DNA from: Halobacterium litoreum
GTDB taxonomy: Archaea > Halobacteriota > Halobacteria > Halobacteriales > Halobacteriaceae
Assembly (NCBI RefSeq): GCF_021233415.1
Contig: NZ_CP089466.1
Location: 434,001 to 498,000, forward strand
Reading direction: 5' to 3'
Length of the DNA: 64,000 nt
The notes under the pieces were generated by a model. It did no database searches. It was not told where the DNA came from and saw only the letters and a program-made list of their open reading frames with translations. This document shows, in pieces, positions 8,072 to 16,288 of this stretch. Both the position numbers and the translations under genes were made by a program. Every line of letters begins with the position of its first letter. The stretch's first letter is position 1.

Positions 8072-9325
8072 CTACTGTTCGCTCGGAATCGCGAGTTCGT
8101 CGAGTTCGAAGTTCTCCTGCAGGAGGACGTCCTGCTGGTCGGCGACGACGGCCTCGTCCTTGATGAGCTGCTTGTACTTGGACTGGGGCGCGAGGTTCCC
8201 GATGAGCACGCCACCGATGAGCTTGCCGTCCTTGAACGTCAAGCGGCGCCACTCCGTGTCGCTGTACTTGCGCTCGCAGGACTCGTCGCCCATCGTCGGG
8301 AAGCCAAACGAGAGGAACGGGAAGTCGAAGTGCGTAATCGAGTACGACGACACCCAGCGGAACGGCTCGACTTCGACGTCGTAGCCCGCGTCCTTGAGCA
8401 TCGTCTTGCCCGCGAGCGCGCCCTGCTGTTTCGCGGAGCCCCACGAACCGTTCTGCGCGCGCTCGTCCATGATGGTGTCCCAGTACTGGGTGATGTCACC
8501 GGCCGCGTAGACGTCCTCGACGTCGGTCCGCATGTACTCGTCCACGTGGACGCCGTTGTCGATGGTCGCCTCCGTGTCCTGGAGAATCTCGACGTTGAAG
8601 TCGAGGCCGATGGCGACGCCGACGAACTCCGACTCGTGGCGGTCGCCGTTCCCGTCGACCGTCGCGACGACCTCGCCGTCGTCGTTCGTCTCGAAGTGGT
8701 CGGCGCCGGACTCGAAGACCGGCTCGACGCCCTTCTCGCGCAGGCCGTCGTGGATGATTTCCGCGCCCTCCTCCGACAGCGCGTACCGCCACCAGCGGTT
8801 GCCGCGCATCAGGTACTTCGCGTCCACGTCCTGCCCGCCGCAGATGGCCGCGAGGTCGATGCCGAGCAGACCCGCACCGACGACGACGCCCGTGTCGGCT
8901 TCCTCGGCGTGCTCGCGGATGCCGCGAGCGTCCTGGAACGTCCAGAAGTGGTGGACGCCCTCCGCGTCGGAGTTCTCGACCGGCAACTGGTTCGGCGTGC
9001 CGCCCGCCGCGACCAGCAGTTTGTCGTACTCGATTTCGTCGCCCTCGTGGGTGCGGACGACGTGGGCGTCCGGGTCCACGTCCGTGACGAGCGTGTTCAA
9101 CTGGATGTCGATGTCGCGCTCGTCGTACCAGTCGGGGTCGTGGATGGAGATGGGCGCCTCGGGGAGTTTCCCCTTCGCGAACTCCTTGATGAGAATGCGA
9201 TTGTACAGGGTTTCACCCTCGTCGGTGACGACGGTGATGTCGACGTCGGAGGCCTCCTCGCGGAGGGCTTCGGCGGCGGAACTGCCAGCGATGCCGTCGC
9301 CGATTATCACGTACGACTCGCTCAT
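8072..9325 (-). CDS. FAD-dependent NAD(P)H oxidoreductase (NirB-N/rubredoxin-reductase-like)
   Basis: The product has 417 residues from ATG 9323-9325. A CTTTAACC box (complement of 9346-9353) fits a leaderless start. The first FAD fold has IIGDGIAGSSAAEALR, the second dinucleotide fold VVVGAGLLGIDLA, and the FAD end motif VYAAGDITQY. No redox-active Cys pair is present. The C-terminal 100 residues are Trp/Tyr-rich and probably form the dimer or partner-binding domain. The electron acceptor is unknown and no rubredoxin or nitrite reductase gene is adjacent. Confidence 0.87.
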   Translation of the reverse strand: MSESYVIIGDGIAGSSAAEALREEASDVDITVVTDEGETLYNRILIKEFAKGKLPEAPISIHDPDWYDERDIDIQLNTLVTDVDPDAHVVRTHEGDEIEYDKLLVAAGGTPNQLPVENSDAEGVHHFWTFQDARGIREHAEEADTGVVVGAGLLGIDLAAICGGQDVDAKYLMRGNRWWRYALSEEGAEIIHDGLREKGVEPVFESGADHFETNDDGEVVATVDGNGDRHESEFVGVAIGLDFNVEILQDTEATIDNGVHVDEYMRTDVEDVYAAGDITQYWDTIMDERAQNGSWGSAKQQGALAGKTMLKDAGYDVEVEPFRWVSSYSITHFDFPFLSFGFPTMGDESCERKYSDTEWRRLTFKDGKLIGGVLIGNLAPQSKYKQLIKDEAVVADQQDVLLQENFELDELAIPSEQ

Positions 9326-9651
9326 ACTCGGAGTGATGCCTTCGGGGTTAAAGTGGATTGCTATCTCCTCGGCGCGCCGAATCCGGGCGACTGGCGCCCG
9401 CGACGCCCGCTGTCCGGTCGGCGTGATGCCGGCTAACCACTCGTTAGTCGTGGGTCCGACTGCCAATCGCCCAGCGAGTAGGTGTGACTTTCGACGACTA
9501 GGGGCGTCCGGGGCGCCGCGAGGGGCGAGCCTACGCAGTCGGAAGGCGTGCCCACGCCTCCCAGTAATTCGACGTTAGACGCGCTCGGAGTGCTGAATTC
9601 GCGTAAACTATCGGCGCAGTTTATCTGCAATCCCGTCGATGATTCGTCTGT

Positions 9652-9666
9652 CCCGGACCATCCGGG
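9652..9666 (+). promoter_or_regulatory. Short hairpin in the 5' leader of the Q-rich/Hsp20 operon
   Basis: CCCGGA (9652-9657) pairs perfectly with TCCGGG (9661-9666) across a 3-base loop, ending 12 bases before the ATG at 9679. A TATA-like GTTTATCT lies at about 9618-9626. The hairpin sits where it could affect ribosome access. The rest of 9326-9678 holds the divergent TATA box of the oxidoreductase and a 14-base palindrome at 9545-9558 (GGCGTG-CC-CACGCC). I see no gene in that stretch. Confidence 0.4.
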
Positions 9667-9678
9667 GCTGACGCACAC

Positions 9679-10512
9679 ATGTACGAGCAGTCACCGCTCC
9701 AACAGCCGTCGCTATCGTCACTCGAACAGTTCGGCCGGTCGCAGGCCGCGGGCGCACAGGAGTACGCCCAGCAGGGCGCCGGACAGTCCCAGCAGCCACA
9801 GCAGTTCGCGGGCGTCCAGCAGCCACAGACCCAGCAGTACGCACAGCAGTCGCCGATTCAGCAACCGACCGCCCAGCAGTACGCACAGCAGCCGACCGCC
9901 CAGCAGTCGCCGATTCAGCAGGCACAGCCCCCGCAGGCCGTACAGACACAGCCACAGCAGACGCCGGTCCAGCAGCCCCAGCAGACACAGCCCCAGCAGT
10001 TCGGCGCGCCGAGCCAGATTCTCGGCCAGCAGCCGACCGCCCAGCAGTTCCAGCAGCCGCGGCTGCCGTCCCAGTTCGGGAGCATCGGCGCGCAGTCGAC
10101 GTGGGCGCAGTCCCAGCAGCCGCAGTTCCAGCAGCCACAGCCCACCCCGCAGGTCGGACAGTCGTCACAGCAGACGGGACAGGCCCAGCAGATTCCGGTT
10201 GGGTCGGTTCCCTCCGAGTCACCACAGCAGATTCCCGTCGAACACGGCCAACACGCCGCCCAGCAGACCCCGTGGCAGTCCTTCGGCCAACACGAACTCA
10301 CCCGGCAGAGCGTCGAGATGGCGGACACACCGACGCTCGCGGACGCCCTCGCGCGCCGGCTCGGGCTGACCAGCCAGCAGCTCGCACAGGTGCTCCCGCA
10401 ACTCGGCGCCGCGCTCGGCGCGCCGACACACGGACAGCAACTCGGCGTCGCGAGCCAGGCGGCGATGCCCCAGCAGGGACCGACGCCGATTCAGCCCGGC
10501 ATCCAGCAATGA
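9679..10512 (+). CDS. Glutamine-rich, prion-like low-complexity protein
   Basis: The product has 277 residues. Residues 20-205 are dominated by Gln with Pro, Ala, Ser and Thr and contain short recurring units such as QQSPIQQ, PTAQQYAQQ and QQPQQT. Only about nine acidic residues are visible in the whole protein, very unusual for a haloarchaeal cytosolic protein. A short ordered segment follows (about 215-250, TLADALARRLGLTSQQLAQVLPQLG), a predicted amphipathic helix pair, and then another Gln-rich tail. No signal peptide or membrane segment is visible. The stop overlaps the ATG of the Hsp20 gene (ATGA), so the two are translationally coupled. Function unknown; a phase-separating or aggregating client or scaffold for the sHSP is an inference. 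Confidence 0.8.
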   Translation: MYEQSPLQQPSLSSLEQFGRSQAAGAQEYAQQGAGQSQQPQQFAGVQQPQTQQYAQQSPIQQPTAQQYAQQPTAQQSPIQQAQPPQAVQTQPQQTPVQQPQQTQPQQFGAPSQILGQQPTAQQFQQPRLPSQFGSIGAQSTWAQSQQPQFQQPQPTPQVGQSSQQTGQAQQIPVGSVPSESPQQIPVEHGQHAAQQTPWQSFGQHELTRQSVEMADTPTLADALARRLGLTSQQLAQVLPQLGAALGAPTHGQQLGVASQAAMPQQGPTPIQPGIQQ

Positions 10513-11015
10513 GTTACGACCCCCAGTGGCCCAACGGGTCGCCGTACGCGGCGTTCGGCGGCGTCGGCGGCCAGCCGCCGGTCGGGCCCGCTGGCCCGGT
10601 CGGCCCCGCCACGCCAGCGGGACAGTCGGGCGTCCCGTCGGGCGCCGCGCCCCAACAGGGCGAACAGGTCGAGGCGCGTCCGCCGGCCGCGATTCCGATG
10701 GTGGACATCGTGGAGTCCGCTGACGAACTCGTGGTGCGTCTCGACGCGCCGGGCTTCGAGGAGGACCAGATCGAGATACACGCGGACGCGAACAACCTGT
10801 TCGTGACCGCCGACCGCTCCCAGCAGCCGGGGTTCGACCCCGAGCGCGGCGAGCGCGCGCTGCTCTCCGAGCGCCCGATGCGACTGGAGCGAACTATCTC
10901 GCTTCCGGCGCACATCGACCCGGAGCAGGCCACTGCGACCCACGAGAACGGCGTCTGCAAGATCGTCGTCCAGAAGGACGACGAGGACCGTCGCCACGAG
11001 ATCGGCTTCCAGTAG
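10509..11015 (+). CDS. Hsp20/alpha-crystallin small heat-shock protein
   Basis: The product has 168 residues. The first 60 residues are a Gly/Pro/Gln/Ala-rich disordered arm (GGVGGQPPVGPAGPVGPATP) related in composition to the upstream Q-rich protein. The alpha-crystallin domain runs from about 65 to 165, with VDIVESADELVVRLDAPGF and ERTISLPAHID. The C-terminal IxI motif is not obvious; the protein ends RRHEIGFQ. It binds unfolding proteins without ATP. Overlap with the upstream gene implies stoichiometric production and a possible physical partnership. Confidence 0.9.
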   Translation: MSYDPQWPNGSPYAAFGGVGGQPPVGPAGPVGPATPAGQSGVPSGAAPQQGEQVEARPPAAIPMVDIVESADELVVRLDAPGFEEDQIEIHADANNLFVTADRSQQPGFDPERGERALLSERPMRLERTISLPAHIDPEQATATHENGVCKIVVQKDDEDRRHEIGFQ

Positions 11016-11170
11016 CCGTCACGCGGTAATCCCCGCTTTCGACGCTTTTCGCGCTCTATAACCTCGGATTTGTCGCCGCGTCTTCAGTTGCCGAAACGGT
11101 CTTAAGCGACTGGTGCTACCACCTCTCATAGACCGATAGTCGCGGCTTACCGCGGCGCGGCGACTGCCAG

Positions 11171-11356
11171 ATGTCAGCGCAAAACTACAAACTCGTCACG
11201 GAACTCGTTCGCCCCGGCGACCACCTCGACTGCCCACGGGACTCCCAGCCGGTCGTCGAACCGAGCGCCCGCCCCGGATTCCTCCGCGTCACCTACCTCA
11301 AGCCGGTGACACGCGTCCCGTTCGAGGACGACTCGCCGGTGACCTACGTCGACTGA
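11171..11356 (+). CDS. Small conserved haloarchaeal protein
   Basis: The product has 61 residues beginning MSAQNYKLVTELVRPGDHLDCP. A single Cys and a PVVEPSARPGFLRVTYLKPVTRVPFED core suggest a small beta-rich domain. Codon usage and the 155-base leader region with CTTAAG near 11102 support a real gene. I do not recognise a characterised family. It lies between the Hsp20 operon and the 11402 gene on the same strand. Confidence 0.65.
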   Translation: MSAQNYKLVTELVRPGDHLDCPRDSQPVVEPSARPGFLRVTYLKPVTRVPFEDDSPVTYVD

Positions 11357-11401
11357 GCCGGCGTCGGGACGTTCTTTGTCGTTGGCCTCGTAGCGCCGGG
11401 C

Positions 11402-11977
11402 ATGAAACTCCGTCAGAACGTCCGGCACTTCGCGTCCCGGAAGGCCCTCGAGCTCCCCGGCGTTCGGAACGTCGTCCGCCCGAAACTGGTCGACCTCCAC
11501 GTCGGCATCTTCGGCGACAAAGCCCCGGAAGCCGACCGTCCGGAGCGCGAAGAACACCTGGAAGGCTTCTTCGACGCGACGATGGACATGTACCTCGCCG
11601 CGCTCAACGAGGGGTACACCGAGGCCGAGGCCCGAGAGACCACCCACATCGTCGCGAACTTCGACTTCTACAACCACGGCTGGGCGGAGATGATGGAGTT
11701 CCCGCCAGCGGAACTGTCCGAGCACTACGAGCGCTACGCCGACTTCTTCGACCGCCACGGCGTCAGCATCGACGACCCGCTCGGGGAGTTCCGACCGGAG
11801 GACGGCATTCCCGACGCGCCCACCACGCCCGAGCGCCTCGACGACGCGGACTTCGAGAACGCGGACGCGGGCTACGAGGACGACGTCTACGTCGAGACGG
11901 AGGACGGCGATGTCCAGCGCGGCGACGTCGAGGAGCCCGAGGACGTGGACGCCGAGGACAGTCCGTTCACCGACTGA
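11402..11977 (+). CDS. Haloarchaeal uncharacterised protein (DUF6149-like)
   Basis: The product has 191 residues. An N-terminal amphipathic section (MKLRQNVRHFASRKALELPG) is followed by a helical domain with ETTHIVANFDFYNHGWAEMMEFP and a long acidic tail rich in Glu and Asp from about residue 135. No membrane segment is visible. The 3' end overlaps the convergent metallo-hydrolase gene by 11 bases. The family name is from memory; function unknown. Confidence 0.72.
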   Translation: MKLRQNVRHFASRKALELPGVRNVVRPKLVDLHVGIFGDKAPEADRPEREEHLEGFFDATMDMYLAALNEGYTEAEARETTHIVANFDFYNHGWAEMMEFPPAELSEHYERYADFFDRHGVSIDDPLGEFRPEDGIPDAPTTPERLDDADFENADAGYEDDVYVETEDGDVQRGDVEEPEDVDAEDSPFTD

Positions 11978-12641
11978 GTCGCACGAGCGCTTCGCGGCCC
12001 CGCGCCCGCAGCGGGTCGCCGTGTCCGACACACGCCACCTCGAAGTCGGGCGCGCGGTCGAGGACGCGGCGGATGCTCTCCGCTACTTCGTCGGTGTCGT
12101 ACGAGAGGAGCGCTGGCGACGGCTCGAGTTCGCCGCCGTCCTCGCGCACGAGGTCGCCGAGCATCGCGGTCTCCAGTCCCTCGTGGACGAAGACGGTGTG
12201 GCCGGGCGTGTGACCGGGCGCGTGAATCGCCTCGAAGCCGCCGATTCGGTCGCCGTCGTCGACGGCGCGTATCGACGCCCGCACGGACGGCACGAGGACG
12301 CCGGTGAGCCGCTGGAACACCCCTTTCCGGTTGTCCCACGGGGGTTTCCGGCGGCCCGCGAGCACGTCGGCGTCGCGCGCGCCGCAGTACACCTCGACGT
12401 CGCCCGCGCCGTCCAGCAGGGAGCGCAGGCCGCCGACGTGGTCGAGGTCGTAGTGCGTGACGAGCACGCGGTCGACGTCCCGCATCGAGAACCCCGCGAC
12501 TTCGAGTTGGCGGCGTATCTCGCCGGCCTGCCACGGCATCCCCGCGTCGACGAGCGTCAGCGCGTCGCCGTCCTCCACGAGGTACGCGTTCACGCCCCTG
12601 AGGGCGAGATGCCAGACGCCCGGTCGGAGTTCCGCGGTCAT
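11967..12641 (-). CDS. MBL-fold metallo-hydrolase
   Basis: The product has 224 residues. The zinc motif appears as THYDLDHVGG (HxDxDH in place of the commoner HxHxDH) near residue 62, with a later metal His in APGHTPGHTV, the bridging Asp in MLGDLV, and the final His in CVGHGDP. The fold is that of glyoxalase II/beta-lactamase-type hydrolases. The substrate is unknown. The first metal His being Tyr in the HxH pair is worth noting. Confidence 0.88.
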   Translation of the reverse strand: MTAELRPGVWHLALRGVNAYLVEDGDALTLVDAGMPWQAGEIRRQLEVAGFSMRDVDRVLVTHYDLDHVGGLRSLLDGAGDVEVYCGARDADVLAGRRKPPWDNRKGVFQRLTGVLVPSVRASIRAVDDGDRIGGFEAIHAPGHTPGHTVFVHEGLETAMLGDLVREDGGELEPSPALLSYDTDEVAESIRRVLDRAPDFEVACVGHGDPLRARGREALVRLSR

Positions 12642-12677
12642 ACGTGGACGTTCGGCGGCGCGCCGTTTAGCCCTTCG

Positions 12678-14171
12678 CTAGTCGTCGACCGCCTCCGGGT
12701 CGCCGTCCACGTCCGGCGTCGGGCCGGGGCCGGGCGTCCCCGGTCCCTCGACGACGCTGTCTTTCCACGTCCCGCGCGTGAACCACGCGAACGCGACGAT
12801 TGCGGTGGCGACGTTCGAGAGCGCGGTCGCCCAGAACACGCCCGCTGCGCCCATGTCGAAGTACGCTAGGAGGACGTACGCGGGCGGCACGCGGAACACC
12901 CACAGCGAGAGGATGGTGAACACCATCGCCGTCCGGGTGTTCCCGCTCCCGCGGAACGCGGACGCCGTCACGCGGTAGATGCCGAGGAAGAGGAACGACG
13001 GCGCGACGATGTAGAGGTACTCCGCGCCGATGGCGATGACGTTCGGTTCGCCGGGGATGAACACGCCGACGATGGTCTCGGCGTACGTGAACGCGACCAC
13101 CGCGACGCCGGCGAGGACGACGGCGATGAGGCCGGACGCGTAGTACACCGCGCGCTCGGCGCGTTCGGCCTTCTCCGCGCCGAGGTTCTGACCGACGATG
13201 GTCGCCGTCCCCTGTGCGAGGCCGATGGCCGGCAGGAACACCAGCGAGTTCAAGCGGTTGCCGATGCCGAACGCGGCGACGGCGTCGTCGCCGGCGAGCG
13301 CGACGATGGCGGTGAGGACGGTGACGCCGAGCGCGCGCGTCGACTGGTCGATGCTCGCGGGCGCGCCGATGGTGACGATCTTCTTCACCGTCTCCTTCTT
13401 CAGGTAGAGGTCCTCGCGGGAGATGGTGATGCCGAGCCGACCCGAGAACAGCCACGCGAGACCGACGACGGCGCCGATGCCTCGGGAGAGGACGGTGGCG
13501 ATGGCGGCGCCCTGCACGCCGAACCCGGCGAACCCGGTCGCCGCGTACAACTGCTCTTGGAGGCCGCCGAGGCCGAAGACCGTGAACAGGAGGTTGTCCT
13601 GGAACCCGAGGACGAGAAACGGGTCGATGACGACGTTCAACACGACCCCGAAGAACATCAGGTACATCGGCGTCTTCGTGTCGCCCCAGCCGCGCAACAG
13701 CGCCTGGAACATGAAGAACCCGAACATGAAGAACACGCCGAGGAGGATGGTGCGGACGTACTCGACGGCGAGCGTGTACTCGGTGGAGCCGGGCGCCGCG
13801 CCGATGAGTCCCACGAGCGTCGGCGCCGCGAGGTAGCCGACGACGGAGAGCGCGACCGAACACAACACGACGAACGCGATGGTCTGTCCGGCGACGTGGT
13901 TCACGCGGTCGTGGTTGCCCGCGCCCTTGTTCTGCGAGACGAGTGCGGTGCCGGCGACGGAGAAGCCGCCCGCGACGCTGATGACGAGGAAGACGATGGG
14001 CCACGCGTAGGAGAGCGCGCTCACGGGCGCCTGCCCGAGTTGCCCGACCCAGAAGGTGTCCGCGAGGTTGTACGCCACCTGCATGAGCTGGCTGGCGACG
14101 ATGGGCAGCGACAGCACGAGCAGGGGTTTGAGGAGGTCGCCGTCGGTGAGGTTGACGTCGCGTGCGCTCAT
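12678..14171 (-). CDS. MATE family multidrug/sodium antiporter
   Basis: The product has 497 residues with about 12 hydrophobic helices in two similar halves. The early sequence DGDLLKPLLVLSLPIVASQLMQ and VAYNLADTFWVGQLG is the classic MATE opening. It exports organic cations or other compounds in exchange for sodium or protons. It begins inside the end of the upstream TetR gene (4-base ATGA overlap), so it is the second cistron of a repressor-exporter operon. Confidence 0.93.
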   Translation of the reverse strand: MSARDVNLTDGDLLKPLLVLSLPIVASQLMQVAYNLADTFWVGQLGQAPVSALSYAWPIVFLVISVAGGFSVAGTALVSQNKGAGNHDRVNHVAGQTIAFVVLCSVALSVVGYLAAPTLVGLIGAAPGSTEYTLAVEYVRTILLGVFFMFGFFMFQALLRGWGDTKTPMYLMFFGVVLNVVIDPFLVLGFQDNLLFTVFGLGGLQEQLYAATGFAGFGVQGAAIATVLSRGIGAVVGLAWLFSGRLGITISREDLYLKKETVKKIVTIGAPASIDQSTRALGVTVLTAIVALAGDDAVAAFGIGNRLNSLVFLPAIGLAQGTATIVGQNLGAEKAERAERAVYYASGLIAVVLAGVAVVAFTYAETIVGVFIPGEPNVIAIGAEYLYIVAPSFLFLGIYRVTASAFRGSGNTRTAMVFTILSLWVFRVPPAYVLLAYFDMGAAGVFWATALSNVATAIVAFAWFTRGTWKDSVVEGPGTPGPGPTPDVDGDPEAVDD

Positions 14172-14779
14172 TCGTCGCCCTCCGCGTCGACAGTCAGCGG
14201 GTCGAGGACGTGTTCGACGAGGGCGTCGTGGACGACCTCGGGCGTGTCGTCTTCGAGGACGACGCGTTCGGTGCGCGCGCCGTCCATCGCGGCGAGCACG
14301 AGGCGCGCCGTCGCGTCCGGGTCGACGTCGCGGAAGTCGCCGGCGTCGACGCCGGCGCGCACGATGTCGGCGACGTGGTCGCGCATGAACTGTTCGTTGC
14401 GCGCGAGTTGTTCGCGGTACGCGTCGTCGTAGGGCGCTTGGGCCTGCAGTTCGAGGAGCGCGGTGGCGAACGCCCAGTCCTCGTCGTCGCTGTCCACGAG
14501 GCCGCCCGCGACGAAGTTCCGGAGGCGTTCGGCGGGCGGTTCGTCCTCGTGTTCGGCGGCGCGTTCTTTCCCGCGCTCGATGAGGTGTTCGAGGAACGCG
14601 ACGAGCAGGTCCTGTTTGGTGTCGTAGTGGTAGTGAAGCAGGCTCTTGGACTTCTCCGCCTCGTCCGCGATGTCCTGCATCGTGAGGGCGGCGAACCCGT
14701 GGTCGAGGAGGGCGCGGTAGGTCGCACCCATGATGTCCTCGTGGGCCTCGGGGGCCGTCGAGGAGTCGCTGTCGCTCAT
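14168..14779 (-). CDS. TetR/AcrR family repressor of the MATE operon
   Basis: The product has 203 residues. The helix-turn-helix is FAALTMQDIADEAEKSKS followed by LLHYHYDTKQDLLVAFLEH. The C-terminal helices form the ligand domain. It is the promoter-proximal gene ahead of the MATE exporter. A near-perfect operator lies between its own TATA box and start codon, so the protein should repress itself and the exporter until an exported compound binds. Confidence 0.92.
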   Translation of the reverse strand: MSDSDSSTAPEAHEDIMGATYRALLDHGFAALTMQDIADEAEKSKSLLHYHYDTKQDLLVAFLEHLIERGKERAAEHEDEPPAERLRNFVAGGLVDSDDEDWAFATALLELQAQAPYDDAYREQLARNEQFMRDHVADIVRAGVDAGDFRDVDPDATARLVLAAMDGARTERVVLEDDTPEVVHDALVEHVLDPLTVDAEGDE

Positions 14780-14780
14780 T

Positions 14781-14800
14781 GACTGACTGGTTAGTCAGTC
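14781..14800. promoter_or_regulatory. TetR operator between TATA box and start of the tetR-MATE operon
   Basis: The arms GACTGACT (14781-14788) and AGTCAGTC (14793-14800) are perfect inverted repeats with a 4-base spacer. The CTTAACC box is the complement of 14804-14810 and the ATG ends at 14779, so the operator fills the gap where RNA polymerase would initiate. Repression by steric block is the natural inference. Confidence 0.75.
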
Positions 14801-14873
14801 GGTGGTTAAGAGGTTTCGACCGGCGAACCGGTTGCCGGGGAACTCCAGGCCCACTGCCGAGAAAACGACTGCG

Positions 14874-16187
14874 TTACTCCGCGTCCGTCGCCGCGTCCGC
14901 CGCCTCGTAGCCCGCGACGATGCCGCCGTTCAGCGAGCGCTCGGGGTACTGCGCGCGACTCGCCATCCCCGCGTAGTAGACGCCCTCGTGGCCCTCGCCG
15001 GCGAGGTCGTAGGGAATCACCATGTCGAGGTAGCCGCGCTCGTAGACGGGCGCCGTCCGGGGGTTCCGGAACGTCTCCACCCAGTTCACGTGCGAGCGGT
15101 CGAACTCGGGGAACAGGTCCTCGATGCCCGACAGCCAGTGGTCGCGGACCTCCTCGTCGCTCATCTGCCAGACCTCGTCGTCGCGGCTCTGCACGTACTT
15201 CGGGACGTACAGCAGGTGTTCGCCGCCGTACCGCTTCTCGCTGATGAAGTTCGTGTGCTCGATGAGCGCGCCGAACGGCGCGTCGTCCGCGATGTTCAGC
15301 CAGTACGTGTCGGTGAGCGACCGGTCCATGCTCACGATGGAACAGACGGTCCCCTGGAACGTGATGTCACACTCGTAGCCCGTCAGGTCTTCGAGGACGT
15401 TCGGCATCGCCGCGACCACCACGCCGTCGGCGTCCAGCGTCTCGCTCCCGTCCTCGCGCTCGACGGTGACGCCCGCCACGCCGTCGTCGCCGCGGTGAAT
15501 CTCGGTCACGCGCGTCCCCGTCTCGATGACGTCGCGGCCCACGTCCTCGACCATCGCGTCCAGCAGGCGCCCGAATCCCCCGTCGAGGTAGCCCAATGGT
15601 TCGCCGCGCAGCAGGTCGCGTTCGCCGCGGAACTTGATGCGGCCGAGCAGCCACGCGGCCGACACGTCGTCCATTCGCTCCCCGAACTTCGCCTCCAGCA
15701 GCGGTTCGAAGAACTGCTCGTAGACGCCACGGGTCGTGTGGTCAACGAGGAACTCCTCGATGGGGACGTCCTCGAAGTCCTCCAGATTCTCGTAGGTGTC
15801 GAAAGAGGGCACGCCGCCGCGAACGTCGATTTCCTGCGTGAGCATCGCGAGGCGGAACGTGTCGTAGAGGCTCATGTGCGGGAACGCCAGAATCTCCCAC
15901 GGCTTGTCCATCGGGTGGACCGTGCCGTCGACGTAGTACGCGTTCTTCCCGATTGGCCACCGCAGGTCGTCGCCGAGACCGAGTTCCTCCAGCACGTCGA
16001 CGATGGTCTCCTCGGAGGCGGAGAGGTGGTGGTAGAACTTCTCGATGGGGTCGCCCGCGGTCTCCCGGGTCGCCGCGAGGCCGCCCACCTGCTCGGACGC
16101 CTCGAAGACGCGCGCCTCGACGCCGCGGGACTGGAGGCGGCGCGCGGCCGCGAGGCCCGCGATACCGCCGCCGACGATGGCAATCAT
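14874..16187 (-). CDS. NAD(P)/FAD-dependent amine-oxidase-like oxidoreductase
   Basis: The product has 437 residues. The N-terminal dinucleotide motif IVGGGIAGLAAARRLQ and the following GGLAATRE place it in the protoporphyrinogen oxidase/phytoene desaturase/amine oxidase group. The middle has PIEKFYHHLSASEE and KFGERMDDVSAAWLLGRIKFR, as in UDP-galactopyranose-mutase-like and haloarchaeal desaturase-like members. The substrate cannot be given. ATG 16185-16187 starts right at the FAD motif. No carotenoid or haem gene is adjacent. Confidence 0.85.
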   Translation of the reverse strand: MIAIVGGGIAGLAAARRLQSRGVEARVFEASEQVGGLAATRETAGDPIEKFYHHLSASEETIVDVLEELGLGDDLRWPIGKNAYYVDGTVHPMDKPWEILAFPHMSLYDTFRLAMLTQEIDVRGGVPSFDTYENLEDFEDVPIEEFLVDHTTRGVYEQFFEPLLEAKFGERMDDVSAAWLLGRIKFRGERDLLRGEPLGYLDGGFGRLLDAMVEDVGRDVIETGTRVTEIHRGDDGVAGVTVEREDGSETLDADGVVVAAMPNVLEDLTGYECDITFQGTVCSIVSMDRSLTDTYWLNIADDAPFGALIEHTNFISEKRYGGEHLLYVPKYVQSRDDEVWQMSDEEVRDHWLSGIEDLFPEFDRSHVNWVETFRNPRTAPVYERGYLDMVIPYDLAGEGHEGVYYAGMASRAQYPERSLNGGIVAGYEAADAATDAE

Positions 16188-16288
16188 GGCCACAGGTCGG
16201 GCGGGACTCCGGGTTAGCGTTACGGTCCGCCGGCGAACGGGCCGACGGCCGACACGCCTTTTACAACGACACTCCTTCGGCTGGTAGG

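Noticed and set aside
9545-9558. Palindrome GGCGTG-CC-CACGCC upstream of the Q-rich gene
   Set aside because: Short GC palindromes are expected by chance in this composition and it is over 100 bases from the start codon; it is mentioned only in the leader entry.
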